Positions 24,848 through 33,728 of a stretch of DNA of 59,603 nt are shown here, piece by piece. Positions within the stretch are counted from its first letter, which is position 1; each line of letters starts with the position of its first letter. Under the pieces are notes generated by a model. The model was not told the origin of the DNA, made no database searches, and was given only the letters and a program-made list of their open reading frames with translations. The position numbers and the translations under genes are program-made. Source of the DNA: Galactobacter valiniphilus (GTDB lineage Bacteria; Actinomycetota; Actinomycetes; Actinomycetales; Micrococcaceae); contig NZ_QQXK01000026.1 of NCBI RefSeq assembly GCF_003575975.1, positions 1 to 59,603 on the forward strand, given 5' to 3'.

Positions 24848-25636
24848 ATGAAGCGGTTCATGAAGGCATTGCCCGTCATCCTCGTGGGCGGGCTGGCCCT
24901 CACCGGTTGCAGCGCCACCGAGACCCCCGCGGCGGAGAAGAACTTCGCGCTGGAGTACACGACGCACGCCGAGGGTGACGCCCTGGGCGACGCCGTCAAC
25001 ACCGGCGCCGACGTGCTCGGCAAGAACGCCGTGACCGCCGCCGCGCAGCTCTCCTCCCTCGGCCTGGTGAACTCCACCGTGGACATCAGCTCCACCAACG
25101 CCGACAAGAAGCAGAGCGCCGAGCTCACGCTGAAGGGCATCACCGCCGAGAGCATCACGACCGCCAAGAAGTCCTCCGCGGAGTACATCGCCGGCATCAT
25201 GACGCAGTGGCAGGGCGGCGACACGAGCAAGACCGAGGAGCAGTTCTGGGCCGACGAGTCGGTCAAGACCTACTTCGCCGCCTACCCGGGCGTCGCCCTG
25301 GTCGAGGCGCTCCCGGCCCTCAGCGAGTCCGAGGGTGCCCACACCGCGACCTTCTCCCCCCGCCTGATCGACGTGCTCAAGAGCAACAACGCCACGGTCA
25401 CCCTCACCGTCCCCGGCTCGGCCTCCGTGACCGGCTCCCCGGCCGGCGTCACCGTGTCCGGCCACGAGGTGAGCATCGATCCCGCGCAGCTCAAGGCCGG
25501 CGAGTCCATCGCCGTCAGCTACCACGATCCCGCGCCCGTCATGAGCTGGTGGCTCTCCGCCGTCCTGTGGGTGCTCGGCATCATCGTGACCGTGCTGCTC
25601 ATCATGATCGCGCTGGCTCCCCGCCGCCGCGACTGA
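24848..25636 (+). CDS. LppM-like lipoprotein with C-terminal membrane segment
   Basis: A 262-residue protein with a lipoprotein signal (MKRFMKALPVILVGGLALTG then Cys21 in the lipobox LTGC), a Thr/Ser/Ala-rich extracellular domain of about 200 residues, and a C-terminal membrane helix (WWLSAVLWVLGIIVTVLLIM) followed by RRRD. This matches the LppM domain family of actinobacterial cell envelopes, which includes a Mycobacterium tuberculosis virulence factor. ATG 24848 is preceded by AAAGG; a GTG at 24833 lies upstream of that site. Function here is unknown. Confidence 0.75.
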   Translation: MKRFMKALPVILVGGLALTGCSATETPAAEKNFALEYTTHAEGDALGDAVNTGADVLGKNAVTAAAQLSSLGLVNSTVDISSTNADKKQSAELTLKGITAESITTAKKSSAEYIAGIMTQWQGGDTSKTEEQFWADESVKTYFAAYPGVALVEALPALSESEGAHTATFSPRLIDVLKSNNATVTLTVPGSASVTGSPAGVTVSGHEVSIDPAQLKAGESIAVSYHDPAPVMSWWLSAVLWVLGIIVTVLLIMIALAPRRRD

Positions 25637-25654
25637 ACTCGTCTCCGGCTGAGG

Positions 25655-25710
25655 CCGGACGCGCGAGGGGCCCGTGACGCAGGAGCGTCGCGGGCCCCTC
25701 GCGCGTCCGG
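25655..25710 (+). terminator. very long hairpin terminator after the lipoprotein gene
   Basis: Arms of 26 nt (25655-25680 with 25685-25710) have a single mismatch and enclose an AGGA loop. It follows the lipoprotein gene by 18 bp and precedes the pheS promoter by about 20 bp. No T-run is present. Confidence 0.8.
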
Positions 25711-25730
25711 AACCGGGGTGCCCGCTGGCC

Positions 25731-25736
25731 TAGAAT
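25731..25736 (+). promoter_or_regulatory. -10 box of pheST
   Basis: TAGAAT lies 47 bp before the pheS ATG. The short leader shows no T-box or leader-peptide attenuator. Confidence 0.5.
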
Positions 25737-25783
25737 GGGCCTGAACCACCATTCCTTTGCACCGTGAGGGCGTGCCCAGACAC

Positions 25784-26857
25784 ATGTCAGAAACACCAAG
25801 CTCGCCGGGCGCCACGCCGGGCGTCCCGCATCCCACCGACTCGGAGGCCGTCGACGTTGTCGTCGCCGCTGCCCTCGCCGCGTTTGAGGAGGCGGGCGAC
25901 CTCGAGGAGCTGAAGGCCGCGCGCCTCGCCCATCTCGGCGAGAAGGCGCCCCTGACCCTCGCGAACCGCACCATCGGTTCGCTGGACAAGGCCGAGAAGG
26001 CCCTCGCGGGCAAGACGCTCGGCGCCGCCAAGGGTCGCCTCTCCAAGGCGCTGGCCGCCCGCACCGAGGTGCTCGAGGCCGAGCACGCCGCGCGTCGCCT
26101 GCTGGAGGAGACGGTCGACGTCACCGCCGCTCCGCGCCGCACCACGCTGGGCGCCCGCCACCCGCTCTCCCGCCTCACCGAGCGCGTCTCCGATGTGTTC
26201 GTCGGCATGGGCTGGGAGATCGCCGAGGGGCCCGAGGTCGAGTCCGAGTGGTTCAACTTCGACGCCCTCAACTTCGACGAGGACCACCCGGCCCGCGAGA
26301 TGCAGGACACGTTCTTCGTTGACCCGCCGCAGGCCCACCTCGTGATGCGCACGCACACCTCGCCCGTGCAGATCCGCTCCATGCTGGATCGCGAGGTGCC
26401 GATCTACGTGCTGTGCCCCGGCCGCACCTTCCGCACCGACGAGCTGGACGCGACCCACACCCCGGTCTTCCACCAGTTCGAGGGCCTGGCCGTGGACAAG
26501 GGCCTGACGATGGCCGACCTCAAGGGCACCCTGGAGCACTTCGCGCGCCAGATGTTTGGCCCCGAGGCCAAGATCCGCCTGCGCCCCTCCTACTTCCCGT
26601 TCACCGAGCCGAGCGCAGAGCTGGACATCTGGCACCCCGGTGCCAAGGGCGGCCCGCGCTGGATCGAGTGGGGCGGCTGCGGCATGGTGCACCCCAATGT
26701 GCTGCGCTCCGGCGGCATCGACCCGGAGGTCTACTCCGGCTTTGCCTTCGGCATGGGCGTGGAGCGCACGCTCATGTTCCGCAACGACGTTCCCGACATG
26801 CACGACATGATCGAGGGCGACGTCCGCTTCAGCCAGCACTTCGGGATGGAGATCTGA
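25784..26857 (+). CDS. pheS: phenylalanyl-tRNA synthetase alpha subunit
   Basis: The catalytic subunit of the alpha2beta2 synthetase (357 residues): an N-terminal coiled-coil arm that holds tRNA(Phe) (about 15-105), then the class II core. Motif 1 lies around [20 protein letters not shown]; motif 2 is [27 protein letters not shown], here split across residues about 207-233; motif 3 is [29 protein letters not shown] binds substrate. ATG 25784 gives the family N-terminus; a TTG at 25757 is less likely. pheT follows after 3 bp. Confidence 0.97.
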   Translation: MSETPSSPGATPGVPHPTDSEAVDVVVAAALAAFEEAGDLEELKAARLAHLGEKAPLTLANRTIGSLDKAEKALAGKTLGAAKGRLSKALAARTEVLEAEHAARRLLEETVDVTAAPRRTTLGARHPLSRLTERVSDVFVGMGWEIAEGPEVESEWFNFDALNFDEDHPAREMQDTFFVDPPQAHLVMRTHTSPVQIRSMLDREVPIYVLCPGRTFRTDELDATHTPVFHQFEGLAVDKGLTMADLKGTLEHFARQMFGPEAKIRLRPSYFPFTEPSAELDIWHPGAKGGPRWIEWGGCGMVHPNVLRSGGIDPEVYSGFAFGMGVERTLMFRNDVPDMHDMIEGDVRFSQHFGMEI

Positions 26858-26860
26858 ACC

Positions 26861-29410
26861 ATGCGTATTCCCCTTTCATGGCTGCGTGAAAACGCCGAGG
26901 TGCCCGCCGGCGCCACCGCCGAGGACGTCATGGCCGCACTGGTCAGGGTCGGCCTCGAGGAGGAGGACGTGATCCGTCCCCTCGATTCCCTGCAGGGCCC
27001 CATCGTGGTGGGCCAGGTGCTCACCCGCGAGGAAGAGCCGCAGAAGAACGGCAAGGTCATCAACTGGTGCACCGTGCGCGTGGTCCCCGAGGGCGCCACC
27101 CAGACCCTCACGGGCGAGGGCATCGACCCCTCCGGCGTGCAGGGCATCATCTGCGGCGCCCACAACTTCGAGGTCGGCGACAAGGTGGTCGTGACGCTTC
27201 CGGGCGCCGTGCTGCCCGGCGACTTCCGCATCACCCCGCGCAAGACCTACGGTCACGTCTCGGCCGGCATGCTGGCCTCGGCCCGCGAGCTGGGCCTCGG
27301 CGACGACCACGACGGCATCGTGGTCTTCCGCGATCTGGGCCTGGACCCCGAGGTGGGCCAGGAGGCGCTGCCGCTGCTCGGCGTGACCGACGAGGCCGCC
27401 GAGATCAACGTGACGCCCGACCGCGGCTACTGCTTCTCGATCCGCGGCGTGGCCCGCGAGTACGCCCTCGCCACCGGCACGGCGTTCTCCGATCCGGCCG
27501 GCCGCGTCACCGTGGCTGCCCCCACGCAGGCCGCCATCGGCGTTCAGCTCAAGGACGAGGCACCCATCCGCGGCAACGTGGGCTGCGATCGCTTCGTCAC
27601 GCGCGAGGTCACGGGCCTGGACCCCGAGGCCACGACGCCGGCCTGGATGGCCGAGCGCCTGCGCCTGGCCGGCATGCGCCCCATCTCGCTCGCCGTCGAC
27701 GTCTCCAACTACGTCATGTGGGAGCTGGGCCAGCCCCTGCACTTCTACGACCGCGACACCCTCACGGGCGACATCGTGGTCCGCCGCGCCGCCGCCGGCG
27801 AGAAGCTGACCACCTTGGACGGCAAGGAGCGCACGCTCCACGCCGAGGACCTGCTGATCACCGACGGCTCCGGCCCCATCGGCCTGGCCGGCATCATGGG
27901 CGGCGCCGCGACCGAGGTCTCCGCCTCGACGCGCACCGTCCTCATCGAGTCGGCGCACTTCGACGCCGTCTCCATGGGCCGCACCAAGCGCCGCCACAAG
28001 CTGCCCTCCGAGGCGTCCAAGCGCAACGAGCGCGGCGTGGACTGGGAGGTCGCCGACAAGGCGGCCCAGCGCGCCGTCGACCTCCTGGTCGAGCTCGGTG
28101 GCGGCACCGACACGGGCCGCGGCGGCGACGCCGGCACGCGCCCGGCGCCCGTCACCGTGACCCTGCCGCACGGCGCCGCCGCCGCCCGCGTGGGCGTCGA
28201 GTACACCCGCGAGCAGGAGCTTTCCTCGCTCACGGGCGTGGGCTGCACGGTTGAGGAGGGGGCCGACGCCGATCTGGTCACCGTTCCCTCCTGGCGCCCC
28301 GACATGGACATCGCCGATGACCTCATCGAGGAGATCGCGCGCCTGGTCGGGTACGAGCAGATCCCGTCGACCCTGCCCGTGGCGCCTCCCGGGCGCGGCC
28401 TGACGGGCGCGCAGCGCTCCAAGCGCCGCGTGCTGGACGCGCTCGCCGCCGCCGGCCTGACCGAGGTGCTCGCGTACCCCTTCGTCTCGCAGGCGCAGAA
28501 CGCCACCTTCGGCGCGCCCGTCAAGGGCACCGAGGTGCCGGCCGTGCACCTGGCCAACCCGATCTCGGCCGAGTTCGGCTGGCTGCGCACCTCGCTGCTG
28601 CCGGGGCTGCTGGAGATCGCCCGCCGCAACGCCTCGCGCGGCTTCCGCGACACGGCCTTGTTCGAAGGTGGCCTCGTGTTCTGGCCGCGCGAGCAGCTCG
28701 GCTCCGCGACGCTGCCCGCGGGCGGCGCCCGCCCCAGCGATGAGGCGCTGCAGGACCTCAACGCCGGTATCCCGGATCAGCCGTGGCACCTGGCCGCCGT
28801 CCTCTCCGGGCGCGTGTCCAACGGCGCCCTGGGCGAGTCGGCGCGGGCCTGGGATTGGGCCGACGCGCTGGATGCCGCCCGTCTCGTCTCCGACACGCTC
28901 GGCACCGAGCTGCGGGTGAAGCAGGGCGCTCATCAGGCCTTCCACCCGGGCCGCTGCGCGCGCCTGCAGACGGCCGAGGGCGCGCTCGTCGGCTGGGCCG
29001 GCGAGCTGCACCCGGACTACCTCGCGGCCAACGATCTGCCCGAGCGCACCGTGGCCATGGAGGTGGACGTGCGCGAGCTGCTCGCGGCCGCCCCCGAGTC
29101 CATCGTGGCGCAGCAGGACCTCTCGTCCTTCCCCGCGGCGACGCAGGACGTGGCCCTCGTGGTTGCGGCCGAGCTCTCGGCGCAGGAGGTTCTCGAGGCC
29201 CTGCGCGAGGGGGCCGGCGAGCTCCTGGAGCACGTCGAGCTCTTCGACGACTACCGCGGTCAGGGCATCGAGCTGGGCTCCAAGTCCCTCGCGTTTGCCC
29301 TGCGCTTCCGCGCCACGGATCGCACGCTGACGGCCGACGAGGCCTCGGCGGCCCGCGAGGCGGCCGTCGCGGTCGCGGCCGAGCGCTTCGGGGCCCAGGC
29401 CCGCGGCTGA
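26861..29410 (+). CDS. pheT: phenylalanyl-tRNA synthetase beta subunit
   Basis: 849 residues, normal for the bacterial beta subunit. Seen in order: an N-terminal OB-fold tRNA-binding (EMAP-like) domain (about 40-150; QGIICGAHNFEVGDKVVVTL), the B3/B4 editing region that hydrolyses Tyr-tRNA(Phe) (EINVTPDRGYCFSIRGVARE), the B5 helicase-like region (RRVLDALAAAGLTEVLAYPF), and the C-terminal anticodon-binding FDX-ACB domain (SFPAATQDVALVVAAELSAQ ... FALRFRATDRTLTADE). Operon with pheS. Confidence 0.97.
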   Translation: MRIPLSWLRENAEVPAGATAEDVMAALVRVGLEEEDVIRPLDSLQGPIVVGQVLTREEEPQKNGKVINWCTVRVVPEGATQTLTGEGIDPSGVQGIICGAHNFEVGDKVVVTLPGAVLPGDFRITPRKTYGHVSAGMLASARELGLGDDHDGIVVFRDLGLDPEVGQEALPLLGVTDEAAEINVTPDRGYCFSIRGVAREYALATGTAFSDPAGRVTVAAPTQAAIGVQLKDEAPIRGNVGCDRFVTREVTGLDPEATTPAWMAERLRLAGMRPISLAVDVSNYVMWELGQPLHFYDRDTLTGDIVVRRAAAGEKLTTLDGKERTLHAEDLLITDGSGPIGLAGIMGGAATEVSASTRTVLIESAHFDAVSMGRTKRRHKLPSEASKRNERGVDWEVADKAAQRAVDLLVELGGGTDTGRGGDAGTRPAPVTVTLPHGAAAARVGVEYTREQELSSLTGVGCTVEEGADADLVTVPSWRPDMDIADDLIEEIARLVGYEQIPSTLPVAPPGRGLTGAQRSKRRVLDALAAAGLTEVLAYPFVSQAQNATFGAPVKGTEVPAVHLANPISAEFGWLRTSLLPGLLEIARRNASRGFRDTALFEGGLVFWPREQLGSATLPAGGARPSDEALQDLNAGIPDQPWHLAAVLSGRVSNGALGESARAWDWADALDAARLVSDTLGTELRVKQGAHQAFHPGRCARLQTAEGALVGWAGELHPDYLAANDLPERTVAMEVDVRELLAAAPESIVAQQDLSSFPAATQDVALVVAAELSAQEVLEALREGAGELLEHVELFDDYRGQGIELGSKSLAFALRFRATDRTLTADEASAAREAAVAVAAERFGAQARG

Positions 29411-29441
29411 CGCCGACGGCCTCCCGGCCACGAGCACGACG

Positions 29442-29473
29442 ACGGCGCTCGCCCCTTGCGGGGCGGGCGCCGT
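29442..29473 (+). terminator. terminator of pheST
   Basis: ACGGCGCTCGCCCC pairs with GGGGCGGGCGCCGT around TTGC (one mismatch), followed by TTCGC, 31 bp after pheT. Confidence 0.7.
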
Positions 29474-29512
29474 TTCGCTGTGCTCGCCTGGGGGACGCGT
29501 AGGCTCGGTGGC

Positions 29513-30013
29513 ATGGCAGCTGAGAACCACGCGGCAAACGTCGCCCCCGATCTTTCCGATACCCCGGCCACCGTCGCCGTGCGCGCGGCCGGCATCGAGC
29601 ACGAGGTGCGCTCCCACGGCCGCGTGGGATCGCTCGAGGAGGCGGCAACGGCCCTCGGCGTGGAACCCCGCGAGATGGTGAAGACCCTCGTGGTGCGCCG
29701 CAACGAGGGCGAGCATCTGCTCGTGTTGGTGCCGGGCGATCGCCGCTTCTCCTGGCCCAAGCTGCGCGCCCTCCTGGGCGAGAACCGGCTGACGATGCCG
29801 GACGCCGACGGCGCCAAGGCCGTCACGGGCTACGCGCGCGGCACCATCACGCCCTTCGGCACCACCACGCCCCTGCCCGTGCTGCTGGACGCCTCCCTGC
29901 GCGGCCAGCGCGTCTCGCTCGGCGCGGGGCGGCACGGGCTGGCGCTCGTGGTCAACGCCGACGACGTCGCTGCCACCTTCGACGGCCGCTTCGAGGACGT
30001 CACCGACGCATGA
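29513..30013 (+). CDS. YbaK/EbsC-type aminoacyl-tRNA deacylase
   Basis: A 166-residue protein of the YbaK/ProX family, which clears mischarged Cys- or Ala-tRNA(Pro) in trans. Visible are the substrate-pocket signature REMVKTLVVRRNEGEHLLVL with its conserved lysine, and GYARGTITPFGTTTPLPVLL near 103-122, the family GGISPLG-like turn. ATG 29513 follows TAGGCT by 7 nt (leaderless). Its stop overlaps the phosphopantetheinyl transferase start (ATGA at 30010-30013). Confidence 0.87.
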   Translation: MAAENHAANVAPDLSDTPATVAVRAAGIEHEVRSHGRVGSLEEAATALGVEPREMVKTLVVRRNEGEHLLVLVPGDRRFSWPKLRALLGENRLTMPDADGAKAVTGYARGTITPFGTTTPLPVLLDASLRGQRVSLGAGRHGLALVVNADDVAATFDGRFEDVTDA

Positions 30014-30807
30014 GCGCGCCGGCCACGCTGTGGCTCCTCGCCGCGCCGCTGAGTCGATTCACCGCGGGTGGGCCCGGCGCTGGAGCCGAGGCGCGCGGAG
30101 CGGCTCACGGCGGGGCGGCGTTCGGGACCGATCCGCGCCGGAGCGTCTCCCCGGCGGGGGAGCGCGGCGCTCCGGGCCCCGCGGAACGCGAGCGGGCGGC
30201 GGCCTTCACGTCCCCGGCGGCCCGCGAGCGTTTCCTCGCTGGCCGGGCGCTGCTGCGGGCCGCCGGTTCCGCCGCGCTCGGTGTGCCGGCCGCCCGCCTG
30301 CGCGTCGTCTCCTTCTGTCCCCGCTGCGGCGAGGGCGGGCACGGGGCCCCCACCCTTGTCGATGCAGCCACGGGAGCGGCGCTGGCGGCGGCGAGCCTGT
30401 CCCGCGCGGCGGGCTGGGGGTTGGCCGCCGTGGCGCCGGCGGGATGGAGGGTTGGCGTCGATCTCGTGGACCCGGAGGACCCGGCCTTCAAGGCTGGAGG
30501 ACCCGGCTACGTGGCCCCGGCGGAGGCCTGGGCTCGGGGCGAGGCCGTGGGCAAGGCCAGGGGAGAGGGGCTCGTGCCCGTGGGGCTGCCCGACGCCGCG
30601 GCGGGCGCCGGGGCCGATCCCGGCGCCGCCGGCCGGCCAGCGCCGGGAGGCACCAGGGGCGCGGGGCGCGCCCGCGCCGTGCCCGACGCCGTCGTGCATC
30701 GCGTGCCGGGCACCCGCCTGCTGTGTGCCCTCAGCGCGGCCCCGCCGCCCGAAGGGGAGGCGCCGCGCGTGAAGTGGCTGAGCGATCCGGCCTTTCGAAC
30801 GCATTGA
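30010..30807 (+). CDS. 4'-phosphopantetheinyl transferase superfamily protein (Sfp type)
   Basis: Attaches phosphopantetheine from CoA to a serine of carrier proteins. The 265-residue product shows ERFLAGRALLR (about 73-83), the FCPRCGEGGHGAP loop (about 102-114), the Mg-binding VGVDLVDPED (about 148-157), and WARGEAVGKARGEGL (about 174-188), which corresponds to the W..KEA..KA.G.GL signature with K replaced by G. The N-terminal 60 residues are low-complexity. It probably primes the carrier domain of the large synthetase encoded 3 kb away on the other strand (inference); the changed lysine and acidic residues leave some doubt about activity. Confidence 0.78.
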   Translation: MSAPATLWLLAAPLSRFTAGGPGAGAEARGAAHGGAAFGTDPRRSVSPAGERGAPGPAERERAAAFTSPAARERFLAGRALLRAAGSAALGVPAARLRVVSFCPRCGEGGHGAPTLVDAATGAALAAASLSRAAGWGLAAVAPAGWRVGVDLVDPEDPAFKAGGPGYVAPAEAWARGEAVGKARGEGLVPVGLPDAAAGAGADPGAAGRPAPGGTRGAGRARAVPDAVVHRVPGTRLLCALSAAPPPEGEAPRVKWLSDPAFRTH

Positions 30808-30811
30808 GCCA

Positions 30812-30841
30812 AACAAAGAGTCCACTTCGGGATCTTTTGTT
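30812..30841 (+). terminator. AT-rich imperfect hairpin after the transferase gene
   Basis: AACAAAGAGTCC and GGGATCTTTTGTT form an imperfect stem with an ACTTC loop and a TTTT run, directly after the transferase stop. It could instead be part of the regulatory region of the TetR gene at 30890. Confidence 0.4.
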
Positions 30842-30877
30842 CAGTAATTGGGTCTCGTTTAGCGCGTTCATAATGCC

Positions 30878-30883
30878 TAGACT
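30878..30883 (+). promoter_or_regulatory. -10 box of the TetR-family gene at 30890
   Basis: TAGACT ends six bases before the ATG, implying a leaderless transcript. The 80 bp upstream are unusually AT-rich, suitable for a promoter and autoregulatory operator. Confidence 0.6.
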
Positions 30884-30889
30884 GTCCGC

Positions 30890-31546
30890 ATGTCTCCCAC
30901 CGAGCGCACCACCCTGCCGCAGGCCTCCATCCCCGGACCCCTGGGCCGCAACAGCGAGCGCGGGCGCATCCTGGATGCCGCCGCCAACTACCTGGCCACG
31001 CACGGCTTCGAGCGACTGCCCGCCGCCGTGCTGGCCCAGGACTCCGGCATCCCCGAGGCGCGCCTGAAGCAGCACTTCCCCACGGAGGAGGCCTTGTTTG
31101 CCTCCACGCTCAACCTCGTGGACGCCAAGAACATCACGGCGTACTTCGCCGGTGCGAAGGGCCGCGGCTGGGCGGGCCTGGAGGCGTGGGCGCCGCTGCT
31201 GGACGCCGTGGTGCACCAGCCCGGGGCGCTGCAACTGTACTCGACCATGCGCGCCCAGGCGGGGGACCGCGAGCACCCGGCCCACGGCTGGGTCACGACC
31301 CACCGCGATCTGTGCGTCGACGTGCTCCAGCACGCCATGTTGACCGGCATCGATGCCGGGGAGATGGACCCGTCCATCCCCGTGGATCTGGTGGCCTACC
31401 AGATGATCGCCATGACCGAGGGCGTGCAGCTGCACTGGCTCAGCAGCGGCGGCCGGGCCAAGCAGGGCGAGCCCATCCGCGCGTTCGTCGAGAACCTGCG
31501 CTACCGCTACGGCGTTCCCCCGCACCAGGACCAGAGCGGGGACTGA
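30890..31546 (+). CDS. TetR/AcrR-family transcriptional regulator
   Basis: 218 residues. The N-terminal helix-turn-helix spans about residues 24-70 (RGRILDAAANYLATHGFERL; VLAQDSGIPEARLKQHFPTE), followed by a helical ligand-binding domain that ends in an unstructured PPHQDQSGD tail. It stands alone, convergent with the VOC gene 12 bp away and separated from the transferase by an AT-rich promoter region. The target is unknown; control of itself and perhaps of the peptide-synthetase region is possible. Confidence 0.85.
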   Translation: MSPTERTTLPQASIPGPLGRNSERGRILDAAANYLATHGFERLPAAVLAQDSGIPEARLKQHFPTEEALFASTLNLVDAKNITAYFAGAKGRGWAGLEAWAPLLDAVVHQPGALQLYSTMRAQAGDREHPAHGWVTTHRDLCVDVLQHAMLTGIDAGEMDPSIPVDLVAYQMIAMTEGVQLHWLSSGGRAKQGEPIRAFVENLRYRYGVPPHQDQSGD

Positions 31547-31558
31547 CCCTCCGAGGGC

Positions 31559-32296
31559 CTAGCCCTCAGCGAGGACGCAGAACTCGTTGCCCTCCGGATC
31601 AAGGAGGGTGACCCAGCTGGCCTCGGCCGGCGCGGTGTCAGTGGGCCTGGCGCCTAGCGCCTCGAGCCGCGCCGCCTCCTCCCGTGCGGAGGAGCCGGGG
31701 TAGGCCTTGAGATCCAGGTGCAGCCGGGTGGGGAAGCGTCCAGGCTCGGGGACCTGGAGGAACTCCACGAACGGGCCCACGCCGCTGGGGGAGCGGAAGC
31801 TCACGAAGTCCTCCTCGTCGTCCACGAGCACCCAGTCCGTGGCGGCGGCGTAGAAGGCCTTGAGGCCCGCCACGTCGGAGCACTCGGTGACGACGGCCGC
31901 GATGGGACCCGTCGTGGCGTACTCGGGGCGCGGCTCGAGGACGCAGAAGACGTTGCCCTCGGGATCGGCGAGCACCTCCCACGGCACCTCGCCCTGCCCC
32001 ACGTCGACGCGGCGCGCGCCCAGGTCGAGCAGCTCGCGGACCCACCGGGCCTGGTGCTCGAGCGAGCGCGTGGCGAGGTCGAGGTGGCTGCGGTAGCGCG
32101 CCGGCTCTCCCGCCGGCACCCGCACGAGGTCCATCGTGAGCGCATCGGGGCTGGGCCAGGTCAGCCCGGCCGGCATCAGGTTGATGATGCCGGGCGCCTC
32201 GGAGTCGCTCTCCCAGTCCAGGGCCGCCGCCCAGAACGCGCCGAGCGCCAGCTCGTCCTCAGCCGTGAGATTTACCTGAACCGGTCGCGAAGCCAT
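31559..32296 (-). CDS. VOC-superfamily (glyoxalase-like) protein with tandem domains
   Basis: 245 residues made of two similar halves of about 115 residues. Each ends in an equivalent motif (WEVLADPEGNVFCVLEPRP; WVTLLDPEGNEFCVLAEG) and each has a GAR turn before it, typical of the DUF/glyoxalase-like VOC family. Such proteins are metal-dependent isomerases, dioxygenases or resistance proteins; no substrate can be assigned. It follows the M1 peptidase gene at 9 bp on the same strand, so the two are probably cotranscribed. Confidence 0.82.
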   Translation of the reverse strand: MASRPVQVNLTAEDELALGAFWAAALDWESDSEAPGIINLMPAGLTWPSPDALTMDLVRVPAGEPARYRSHLDLATRSLEHQARWVRELLDLGARRVDVGQGEVPWEVLADPEGNVFCVLEPRPEYATTGPIAAVVTECSDVAGLKAFYAAATDWVLVDDEEDFVSFRSPSGVGPFVEFLQVPEPGRFPTRLHLDLKAYPGSSAREEAARLEALGARPTDTAPAEASWVTLLDPEGNEFCVLAEG

Positions 32297-32305
32297 GGGT
32301 CAAGT

Positions 32306-33646
32306 CTAGGGCTGGGGGAAGGGTGGGAGCTCCTCGCGGTCCAGCCAGGCCGTCAGCACGCCGAGGGGGTCCTGACCTGGCGCGGCGTGCGCGCTCAGGT
32401 GGGCCTCGAAGAGCGCCCGGTCCACGCTGCCGTGGCGGTGCTCGGCCGTCCAGGCGTGGAGCATGCGGGTGAAGCCCTCCTCGCCCAGCTCCTCGCGCAG
32501 CGCCAGCACCGTGAGCGCGCCGCGCTTGTACACGCGGTCGTCGAACATATCGGCCGGACCGGGGTCGCCGATGCGCAGGTCCTGGGGGCCGGACTGCAGG
32601 CCGGTCCACGCGCGCCACGCGCGCTCGCGCAGGGGCGTGGAGCCCGAGGCCTCCGACCACAGCCATTCGGCGTAGCAGGCGAAGCCCTCGTGCATCCACA
32701 CATCGCGCCAGCCGCGCACCGTGAGCGAATTGCCGAACCACTGGTGCGCGAACTCGTGAGCGATGAGCCGCTGCGCCTCCCAGGCACGCGTGAGGTGGTT
32801 GTCGCCGAACACCGAGAGCCCCTGCGCCTCGAGCGGGATCTCGAGTTCGTCCTCCGTGACGATCGCGCCGTAGCTCGCGAAGGGGTACGGCCCGAAGGCG
32901 GCCTCGAAGGCCTCGAGGAGGTCGGCCTGGTCGGAGAAGGTGATCTGCGCCCGCACGGCCTGCGCGTCCGAGCTGTAGAGCGTCAGCGGCGTGTCCTTCG
33001 CCCCGGCCTGCCCCAAGGGGCGCGGGGCGTAGCGGCCGATCTGCAAGGTGGCGAGGTACGCGGCCGTGGGGGCCTCCTGCTCGAACACCCAGGTCTCGCG
33101 GCTCGACGTGCGCCGGTGCTCCACGAGCCGACCGGGCGCCACGGGCCGGTAGCCGGCGTCTGTGGTGATGCTCATGCGGTAGGCCGACTTGTCCCCGGGC
33201 GTGTCGTTGCACGGGAACCAGGTCGAGGCTCCGTCTGGCTGCCCGGCCACGAGCACGCCGTCCTCCAGCTCCTCCCAGCCCACGTCGCCCCACGGCCCCA
33301 GCCGCGGTCCGGGGTTGCCGCCATAGCGGATCTGCACCTCGACGGCGGCCCCGGCATGCTTGGCCGGCAGGGGGAAGGACAGGCGGGAGTGGCGATGCTT
33401 GAAGGTGACCTTCTTGCCGTCCACGTTCACCCGGTGCACGGCCAGCCCCACGAGGTCCAGTTCGGCGCGCTCCGTGCCCGGACGGGCCACGAGCCGCAGG
33501 GTCGCGGTGCCGTCCAGGCGGTTGCCGCCGAGCTTGCACGCCAACTCGAGCTCGTAGCGCTCAACGTGCAGGTTCGCGTTCCCGGTGTGTGGGGAGTACG
33601 GGTCCGGCGCCTCGGCGGCCGCGTGGCCCGCGTGGGAGTGGCTCAT
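32306..33646 (-). CDS. M1-family metallopeptidase (aminopeptidase N-like)
   Basis: 446 residues: an N-terminal beta-sandwich domain (about 25-210) and a thermolysin-like catalytic domain with the zinc site HEFAHQWFGN (His297, Glu298, His301) and Glu320 in WMHEGFACYAEWLW. The PLEAQGLS segment takes the place of the GAMEN exopeptidase motif of classical aminopeptidase N (expected G-A/G-M-E-N), so specificity may differ. The long C-terminal helical domain of aminopeptidase N is missing, as in the short actinobacterial M1 proteins. No signal peptide is seen. Gene order on the minus strand is synthetase, this peptidase, VOC protein. Confidence 0.9.
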   Translation of the reverse strand: MSHSHAGHAAAEAPDPYSPHTGNANLHVERYELELACKLGGNRLDGTATLRLVARPGTERAELDLVGLAVHRVNVDGKKVTFKHRHSRLSFPLPAKHAGAAVEVQIRYGGNPGPRLGPWGDVGWEELEDGVLVAGQPDGASTWFPCNDTPGDKSAYRMSITTDAGYRPVAPGRLVEHRRTSSRETWVFEQEAPTAAYLATLQIGRYAPRPLGQAGAKDTPLTLYSSDAQAVRAQITFSDQADLLEAFEAAFGPYPFASYGAIVTEDELEIPLEAQGLSVFGDNHLTRAWEAQRLIAHEFAHQWFGNSLTVRGWRDVWMHEGFACYAEWLWSEASGSTPLRERAWRAWTGLQSGPQDLRIGDPGPADMFDDRVYKRGALTVLALREELGEEGFTRMLHAWTAEHRHGSVDRALFEAHLSAHAAPGQDPLGVLTAWLDREELPPFPQP

Positions 33647-33682
33647 GCTGCGCTTCTTCTTCTCTGCCCGGTGGGGCGTGTG

Positions 33683-33701
33683 CCCGGCCGGGAGGGCCGG
33701 G
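33683..33701 (-). terminator. short hairpin between the synthetase and peptidase genes
   Basis: CCCGGCC and GGCCGGG flank GGGAG in the 82-bp gap. The stem is short and lacks a T-run, so read-through is plausible. Confidence 0.3.
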
Positions 33702-33728
33702 TGGGGTCTCGTGCGTGTGTGGAGCAGG

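Noticed and set aside
25737-25783. Attenuator or T-box in front of pheST
   Set aside because: The leader is under 50 nt with no phenylalanine-rich leader peptide and no T-box sequence.
26876-29935. 1019-codon open frame on the minus strand opposite pheT
   Set aside because: It mirrors pheT and the YbaK gene, which have clear family motifs. Long antisense open frames are expected in very GC-rich DNA, and its product is low-complexity Gly/Ala/Arg/His.
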